Assembly: GCA_947474205.1 (NCBI GenBank) | Contig: CANJIC010000041.1 | Span: 1 to 12,103, forward strand | Source of the DNA: Planctomycetaceae bacterium | GTDB taxonomy: Bacteria; Planctomycetota; Phycisphaerae; Phycisphaerales; SM1A02 | Reading direction: 5' to 3' | DNA length: 12,103 nucleotides | In this document: one piece after another, positions 7,532-12,103 of the stretch | Layout: each line of letters starts with the position of its first letter | How positions within the stretch are numbered: the first letter of the stretch is position 1 | Made by a program: the position numbers and the translations under genes | Notes under the pieces: model-generated | Database searches by the model: none | What the model was told of the DNA's origin: nothing | What the model saw: the letters and a program-made list of their open reading frames with translations, nothing else

Positions 7532-9688
7532 TCAAAAGAGCAAGAAGAACAAGCCTAAATCGGCAGAATCAGTGACGCCATCGGCATCGAGGTCCGTGAT
7601 TCCTGCCGCACCAAACTGGTTCAACATGAAGCCAAGGTCGGCGCTGTCGACCACCAAGTCGTTGTTGAAATCGCCTTGCGGACCGCACCAGCCAAGGCTG
7701 TTGTCCGCAAGCAGGCGAACACCATCCACGCCGGCCTCAATGACGCTGTCACCGCTTGCATCACTTGCGGTGAAGCGAAGGCGCAGCGCGTTGGACGGAC
7801 TTACAAAATCGCCAACCGCAATCATGCGGCTCATCCAGCCCGCGGTTGTTCCAGTGGGACCAACAGTTTCAATGGGCACCCAACTTTGTCCCGCATCATT
7901 GGATAACTCCACGGTCATGACATCTTCATCAGGATTTGCTCCGGCGTTATTGTTGAACCACATCGAGTACGCCACATATGGATTGATGGCGTTGGTCGCG
8001 TCCATGTTGGGACTGGTCAGAACCACACTTGCGCCGCTGACATTGTCGCCCTCGATATTGCCGGTGACAAAACATTTTCCACTGCCATCGGAATCCACAA
8101 GTGGATCGCCAGTGAAACCACCACCGTTGGGTGTAGCGCGGGTCCACAAGCCGGAAGTCGCGCCAGCGGAACTTGTGGTCCACCCAAGATCGTTTTCAAA
8201 GGCGTCGCTCCACAACACAAGATTGGTGGTGGACGCATCTGCCGCAAGCCATTGTTGCGGCCACGCCGTTGGCCAAGTGCAAAGACCACCAGTTGCACCC
8301 ATTCGCGCTGAAAAACCATACAGAACGCGCGCGCCGCAAGTGAATGCGGGCGTTGTAAATTTGTACGTTGTTCCTGAAACAAGAACGCCACTCGTACTTG
8401 ATGTTGTCGCGGCGCCTTCGTATTTCCAAATCATTCGCGCGGTGGCGGGCGCGGTGGCTCCAACAGGCGAAGTCAAGGTCGCCACAATTTCATCGCCGCC
8501 TGCGCTATTGAAGTTGGCGGGTAACCCATTTGGAAATTCAAATGTCATGGATTTGCAAACGCCTTTGGGAGTAGCAATGGCGGTTTGCAGCAAAGTTTGG
8601 TTGTAACTTGTTCCACTGTTCGCGCCGCCACTGGTGGTGCAGCCGGCGTTGGTGTGAATTCCAACTGCGAATCCTTGTCCTTCCACAATGATGGGTGAAC
8701 CCGAGTTGCCACCTGTGGTGTCCGCCGCATATTGCAAAATATTTCCAGCATTGCTTGTGAATGGACCCGTGTGTGTTTGATTGGTTTGGTTTGCTGTGCC
8801 CATGTCAACGCCAAATCCAGTGATCCGAATCGCGTTACCGCTTGCCTCCGGCGGAGCTGCGACAGTGAACGCAGCCTGTTGTTTTTGAAATGGAGTGAGT
8901 CCCGTGTTTGAATTTGGAAACACTCCAAAGTAGCCCCAATCGTTACCAATTCCAGCGTCAACAGCTTGAATACTTGAGATGTCAATGGAGTATTGATCCT
9001 CGGGTGGAGGATTGACAATGCGACCGTAGATATCGGAAAGCGGCACATTGAATTGCACAACGGTGAACCTTGATGAAGAAGCGCAGTGTCCGGCAGTAAG
9101 AAGCATGTGGTTTGAGTCATTGATCAAAAAACCAGTGCAGCCAGCGCCGGGAATTCTGCATACGCGTGGGTCATTTGACGGGACACGATCGTTACTCTCA
9201 CCGCATTGTGACTTCATGATCACCAGATCGTCGCCAACTTGCGTGGTCTTGATGGTGATTGAATTTAAATCTGGATTTTTTCCAGCAATGAGTTCAACAA
9301 TCACGGAGTTGCCGTTGAAATACGCGCTGGTGTAGTGCCACTGCGCCAGAGTTTCCGCGGTCAACACTTGCTCGGCCCCGTCCTCTAAACTTGTGATACG
9401 AATAAAACTGTCGGTTTGCGAATCGTTCACTGCCGTGGCTAATTTGGAGTTCGCCGCAAATTCAAGTCGAAGCCAACTTGCCTCTGGAGCTTGCACGAGT
9501 GAGTACCACGCAAGTTTTTCTTCGTGCGCATCTCCGCGTTGCGTTCCAGAGGAGGCTTCTACTTTGGATTGGGACCACATCAAGGGCGCATCAATCATTG
9601 GTGTGCTGCCACCTGCCATTGCCAGTGAGGCAAGCCACACTGGCAAAATCATCACGCAGCCAATCATTGGACCAAGAGTCAAACGCAT
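7532..9688 (-). CDS. Secreted trypsin-like serine protease with C-terminal dockerin-like Ca-binding repeats
   Basis: This 718-residue exported multidomain protein starts with a signal peptide (1-24, ending AMA). A putative propeptide/beta domain runs to about 155. The protease domain (about 165-380) has TAGHC with catalytic His201, Asp250 in NDWGYFG as the likely acid, and GGNSGS with nucleophile Ser329. The Cys pattern (CRIPGAGC) recalls lysyl-endopeptidase/V8-like S1 enzymes. A linker beta domain is followed (about 495-660) by a MAM/jelly-roll-like region, seen as SDAFENDLGW, DSDGSGKCF and ELSNDAGQSW. The C-terminus has two EF-hand-like loops, DFNNDLVVDSAD (673-684) and DLDADGVTDSAD (699-710). 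The same loop-and-helix pairs end many Phycisphaerae secreted proteins without any cellulosome. I prefer ATG 9688, after AAAAGAAA and directly before a good signal peptide; an upstream in-frame ATG at 9748 adds 20 residues. Substrate is unknown. Confidence 0.9.
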   Translation of the reverse strand: MRLTLGPMIGCVMILPVWLASLAMAGGSTPMIDAPLMWSQSKVEASSGTQRGDAHEEKLAWYSLVQAPEASWLRLEFAANSKLATAVNDSQTDSFIRITSLEDGAEQVLTAETLAQWHYTSAYFNGNSVIVELIAGKNPDLNSITIKTTQVGDDLVIMKSQCGESNDRVPSNDPRVCRIPGAGCTGFLINDSNHMLLTAGHCASSSRFTVVQFNVPLSDIYGRIVNPPPEDQYSIDISSIQAVDAGIGNDWGYFGVFPNSNTGLTPFQKQQAAFTVAAPPEASGNAIRITGFGVDMGTANQTNQTHTGPFTSNAGNILQYAADTTGGNSGSPIIVEGQGFAVGIHTNAGCTTSGGANSGTSYNQTLLQTAIATPKGVCKSMTFEFPNGLPANFNSAGGDEIVATLTSPVGATAPATARMIWKYEGAATTSSTSGVLVSGTTYKFTTPAFTCGARVLYGFSARMGATGGLCTWPTAWPQQWLAADASTTNLVLWSDAFENDLGWTTSSAGATSGLWTRATPNGGGFTGDPLVDSDGSGKCFVTGNIEGDNVSGASVVLTSPNMDATNAINPYVAYSMWFNNNAGANPDEDVMTVELSNDAGQSWVPIETVGPTGTTAGWMSRMIAVGDFVSPSNALRLRFTASDASGDSVIEAGVDGVRLLADNSLGWCGPQGDFNNDLVVDSADLGFMLNQFGAAGITDLDADGVTDSADLGLFFLLF

Positions 9689-9961
9689 AAATTTCTTTTC
9701 TATGAAATACGCAATGAATAGGGCCATGCAAACTCTGTACTTCAACATAGGCTGAGATTTTAAAGGTCAAATCGAAATCTTTAAATAATGCCCAAATACC
9801 CCACATATTGTCTTATAACTTCATCGATTCAAGCATATTTGGTAGCCTTTTGCTTGAAAGGGTCCACAATCCAATGACCACACTCATTTCGTTCGGGATG
9901 TCGTTTCTGCCACGCATTTTCATGTCATGTGTCTTGTGCGCCTCCAGAGGTGCTGGCGTAC

Positions 9962-10090
9962 TCATTTCATAAATTCAATATGTCCAACGATTCTGACAAA
10001 CATCCACCAGATAAAGATCGCCTTGAAAAGACTGACTGGCAATGCAAAGGCGAATGGTTCGGTTGACGCGCTCACAGTGCCCGCGGCCAA
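9962..10090 (-). CDS. Possible small membrane protein or decayed gene end (weak)
   Basis: A minus-strand frame from TTG 10090 (or GTG 10075) to TGA 9962-9964 encodes about 42 residues. They include a hydrophobic helix FAFALPVSLFKAIFIWWMFV, then basic residues and a C-terminal Lys. No ATG and no convincing ribosome-binding site precede it, and an in-frame TAG lies at 10109-10111 inside the palindrome. It could be a tiny membrane protein, the remnant of a lost gene, or chance; the complementary + strand frame at 9980 encodes a very hydrophilic peptide, as expected when one of the two is coding. Confidence 0.15.
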   Translation of the reverse strand: MAAGTVSASTEPFAFALPVSLFKAIFIWWMFVRIVGHIEFMK

Positions 10091-10103
10091 AATTCCAGAC
10101 GTG

Positions 10104-10117
10104 GCGCCCTAGGGCGC
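10104..10117. repeat. Perfect 14-bp palindrome GCGCCCTAGGGCGC
   Basis: All 14 bases are self-complementary. It sits 11 bases before the AT-rich hairpin, in the spacer upstream of the coiled-coil gene. It could be a protein-binding site or, with the next element, part of a terminator. CCTAGG is rare in many bacterial genomes, which makes the site slightly more notable. Confidence 0.5.
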
Positions 10118-10128
10118 ACCCAGTCTTA

Positions 10129-10182
10129 AAAAGAGTTGCAAAAAACTTTTTTTAGGTTGTTTTTGCCTAAAAAAGCTCTTTT
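10129..10182. terminator. AT-rich compound hairpin with alternative stems, possible terminator or attenuator
   Basis: The inner stem pairs TTTTTTAGG (10148-10156) with CCTAAAAAA (10166-10174) around a 9-base loop. An outer stem pairs AAAAGAG (10129-10135) with CTCTTTT (10176-10182). A competing stem pairs GCAAAAA (10138-10144) with TTTTTGC (10160-10166) and cannot coexist with the inner one. T-rich tracts on both sides allow termination in either direction. The position between divergent genes is unusual for a terminator. Confidence 0.4.
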
Positions 10183-10222
10183 CATTTTGCTGATCTACAA
10201 CATTTTTGGGGATTTCAAATAA

Positions 10223-10228
10223 TATAAT
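10223..10228 (+). promoter_or_regulatory. Candidate -10 box of the coiled-coil gene
   Basis: A perfect TATAAT lies 60 bases before the ATG at 10289, in an AT-rich stretch. No good -35 box is found 16-18 bases upstream. A short inverted repeat, ATGAC (10240-10244) with GTCAT (10250-10254), and a CTCAAG direct repeat (10233-10238, 10256-10261) lie just downstream and could affect initiation. Confidence 0.3.
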
Positions 10229-10288
10229 TTTGCTCAAGAATGACTTTGTGTCATACTCAAGCCCGAACGATTCTTGGTTGGTCCCTTT

Positions 10289-12103
10289 ATGACAAAAACG
10301 ACTCGAACTTTAGATGTGTATCTCGACGCTTGGGAATCCAAGCGCATGAGTGGTGGTCGCGCTTTGACGAACGCGGAGCACGCGGTGGTTCTAGAGGTTG
10401 GTGAACTTGTGGCGCGAATGCGTTTACCCAACGATGTTGCCTCGGAGTTGGTGGATGTGTTGCGTCGCTATCAAAATGATGCGGCTGGTGCGTTGCAAAT
10501 CTTGGCCGAGCGCTTTGAAACCAGCGCCATTGAACTTGATCTGTATCGCCGAAGTTGGCGTGATGTGCACGACGCTTCGTTTGAAAGATTGCTGCAACTT
10601 CGAATTGATTCCATGAAGTCGCGCGGAGCGACAGATTCTAAAATTCAAAGTTTCAAATCAGAAGTTTGCTCATGGAGAGATCAACTCGCTCGCACAAGAA
10701 GTGAACGCGAGCAAGGCCGCGTGGAGCGAGACCGGCAAGCCGCGGCTGAGCAAGCGCGCCTTCAAGAATTGGAACAAGTGCGTGTGGAGGCTCATGCCCG
10801 CGCCGAGGCCGAGGTGCGAATTGCACAAGAGCAAAAAATTGCTCAGCAAAAAGAGCAGCATCAAGCAAATCTTGCGGCCCGCGCACAGCGACTTGATTCC
10901 ATGAAATCCACTCACGCCGCTTCTATTTCGCAGTTGAAAAGCGAAATACAAATGGCGGAGGAGGATCGTCAAGGCTCGCAGAAAACACTTCTGGAAATTG
11001 AGCAACGGATTGACCAAGCCGAGCAAATGCATCAGCAAGTTTCTGTGGCGCGCGGCGCGGCGGAGCAAGTTCGCGCGCAAGCGGTTGAATCCAATGAAAC
11101 TGCGAATGAATTGAAAAATGCCTCGGAAAGCGCGGCTTTTGAAGCCAAGCGCTTGATGCAAGAGGCGGATCAGTTTCGCGCCTCCGCCGCGGCGTCCAAG
11201 GCGTACGCGGATGAAATTCGCGCCGCCGCGCAGACTGATCGAGCGGCGGCGCAAGAAGCCGAAAGCCGTTGGTTGCGGGATCAACATTTGGCGCAAGAAG
11301 CCATTGCGCGTTCGGAAGCCACGCGCGTGATTGTGTTGGAGGCGCAGCATCGCGCTGAGCGCGCTCAGATTGTTGCGCGCGAATCTGAAAGTCGCGCGAC
11401 CCGTTTTGAGGAGGGCGTGCGTGTGGCCACCGAGCAGGCATTGCAAGAACGCGCGTTGGTGCAAACCATGCTTGATCGCGTTGAGCGTGAACGAACTTCG
11501 GTGGAGGACGCGCGCCATCGCGCCGACGAGGAGCGTGCGGCGGCCGACGCCGCGCAGAGGCGGGCCAATGAACAACGAGTCGTCGCGGAGGAAGCGTCGC
11601 GTCGCGCGGATGTTGAACGCCTCGCCGCCGAGCAAGCATTTGCGCGCGCCGACGCCGCAGCTGCGCGCGAGCGCGAACTTGTTGAAAATGTTGAGAAGCA
11701 GCGCGAGCTGGCGGTTGAAGCCATGCGACGCGCGGATGAATTGTTGGCCACCGCTAAAATCGCCGGCGACGAGGCCAACGTTGCACGCTCTGAACTTGGA
11801 CAAGCCATCACCATGCTTGAGCGTGATCGCTCGGCTGAAATAGAGGCGCGTGCCGCGGCAGATCGTGAACGCACAGTGGCGATAGAAGCGGAGCGCAGCG
11901 CGCGCCGGGAACGCGACGCCGTTGAAGAGGCAAACGCTCGGTTATATAAGGAAATTGATGCCATTCGCGAGGCGGATGCCCAAGCAGAAACCGCGTCCGC
12001 GCAGGCCCGCGAAGCCACGGCTTTGAGCCACGAAAAGCAGCGCCAAGCAAGCGAGGCGCAGGCGCGCGTGGAAAAACTTTTGGCAGAGTCTCAGTTGGCG
12101 CAA
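10289..12103 (+). CDS. Long Ala/Arg/Glu-rich coiled-coil protein, 3' end outside window
   Basis: The frame is open for 605 codons and leaves the window in frame. Residues 1-100 form a helical, non-repetitive N-terminal region with two Trp (15, 90), a SGGRALTNAEHAV stretch and amphipathic helices. From about residue 105 to the end, the protein is a continuous coiled coil rich in Ala, Arg, Glu and Gln, almost without Pro or Gly. From about 254 on, it divides into exact 14-residue units with Ala at position 1 (Ala in 19 of 25 units, 13 of the last 14); hydrophobic or small residues at 5 and 12 and often Arg at 9 complete two heptads. There is no signal peptide or membrane helix, so a cytoplasmic filament, scaffold or chromosome-associated role is possible but unproven. 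The start ATG lacks a Shine-Dalgarno sequence; ATG 10346 is an alternative. I recognise no family. Confidence 0.85.
   Translation, partial: MTKTTRTLDVYLDAWESKRMSGGRALTNAEHAVVLEVGELVARMRLPNDVASELVDVLRRYQNDAAGALQILAERFETSAIELDLYRRSWRDVHDASFERLLQLRIDSMKSRGATDSKIQSFKSEVCSWRDQLARTRSEREQGRVERDRQAAAEQARLQELEQVRVEAHARAEAEVRIAQEQKIAQQKEQHQANLAARAQRLDSMKSTHAASISQLKSEIQMAEEDRQGSQKTLLEIEQRIDQAEQMHQQVSVARGAAEQVRAQAVESNETANELKNASESAAFEAKRLMQEADQFRASAAASKAYADEIRAAAQTDRAAAQEAESRWLRDQHLAQEAIARSEATRVIVLEAQHRAERAQIVARESESRATRFEEGVRVATEQALQERALVQTMLDRVERERTSVEDARHRADEERAAADAAQRRANEQRVVAEEASRRADVERLAAEQAFARADAAAARERELVENVEKQRELAVEAMRRADELLATAKIAGDEANVARSELGQAITMLERDRSAEIEARAAADRERTVAIEAERSARRERDAVEEANARLYKEIDAIREADAQAETASAQAREATALSHEKQRQASEAQARVEKLLAESQLAQ

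Larger units (their letters stand above)
9689..10288. other. Gene-poor divergent spacer between protease and coiled-coil genes
   Basis: This stretch of about 600 bases is AT-rich at both ends and more GC-rich at 9900-10120. It contains no family I recognise, and no tRNA, tmRNA, RNase P or SRP RNA signature. Several frames of about 30 codons are open, including 9874-9972 (+, ATG, with AAAGGG about 11 bases before), 9980-10066 (+, ATG) and 9962-10090 (minus). None has more than weak support. The promoters of both flanking divergent genes must lie here. The notable structures are the palindrome at 10104-10117 and the hairpin at 10129-10182. Confidence 0.6.

Noticed and set aside
7572..8606. 344-residue + strand frame opposite the protease
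   Set aside because: The minus frame carries the catalytic triad, signal peptide and calcium loops; the + frame shows no recognisable domain and is Pro/Ser/Ala-rich as expected from antisense.
9829..9924. Minus-strand open stretch of 31 codons with Cys/His/Trp (ERNECGHWIVDPFK) that looked like a zinc-finger transposase end
   Set aside because: It has no start codon, is bounded by stops on both sides, has no single CxxC pair, and no inverted terminal repeats were seen around it.
9749..10130. Possible structural RNA (tmRNA, 6S, RNase P, SRP) in the spacer
   Set aside because: None of the conserved core sequences or a 3' CCA end is visible on either strand.
10670..11803. 377-residue minus-strand open frame (and a 217-residue one at 11365-12018) opposite the coiled-coil gene
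   Set aside because: They are antisense to a 605-codon + strand frame with a clear heptad pattern. Their translations are Arg/Leu/Ser-rich low-complexity products expected from the complement of Ala/Glu/Arg/Gln codons, with no domain motif.

Overview
The window looks like a chromosomal segment of a planctomycete, most likely of the class Phycisphaerae. This is an inference. It rests on a secreted trypsin-like protease that ends in a cohesin-free, dockerin-like Ca-binding pair preceded by a MAM/jelly-roll-like region, on a putative lipoprotein built from FG-GAP-type propeller repeats, and on coding DNA rich in GCG/GCGC words with AT-rich spacers. I saw no tRNA, rRNA, CRISPR array, insertion sequence or phage gene.

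Left part (1-4834). The last 26 codons of a + strand gene end at 83. A P1B-4-type metal-exporting ATPase follows on the minus strand (186-2180). Divergent from it is a single-domain flavoprotein of the CoaC/Dfp class (2326-2967) with altered active-site motifs. A putative propeller lipoprotein with its own good Shine-Dalgarno sequence comes next (3035-4510). A 106-residue membrane protein (4514-4834, minus) converges on it, with only 3 bases between the stop codons.

Middle (4835-9748). A ThrE/YjjP-type amino-acid exporter (5052-6299, +) converges on a NagZ-type beta-N-acetylhexosaminidase (6361-7344, minus), which acts in peptidoglycan recycling. Upstream of nagZ on the same strand is the large secreted serine protease (7532-9688). 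The 187-base gap suggests nagZ is probably transcribed separately.

Right part (9689-12103). A gene-poor spacer of about 600 bases holds a 14-bp GC-rich palindrome and an AT-rich hairpin with two mutually exclusive stems. It is followed by the start of a very long + strand coiled-coil protein. That frame is open for 605 codons from 10289 and runs off the window in frame. From about residue 254 it keeps an exact 14-residue register with alanine at the same position, without a skip, to the window edge. It is the most distinctive feature here and belongs to no family I recognise.

The genes do not form one obvious pathway. Most are single transcription units in alternating directions, mixing envelope/transport functions (metal ATPase, exporter, membrane protein, lipoprotein, protease), cell-wall recycling (NagZ), a possible cofactor-type flavoenzyme and a structural filament-like protein.
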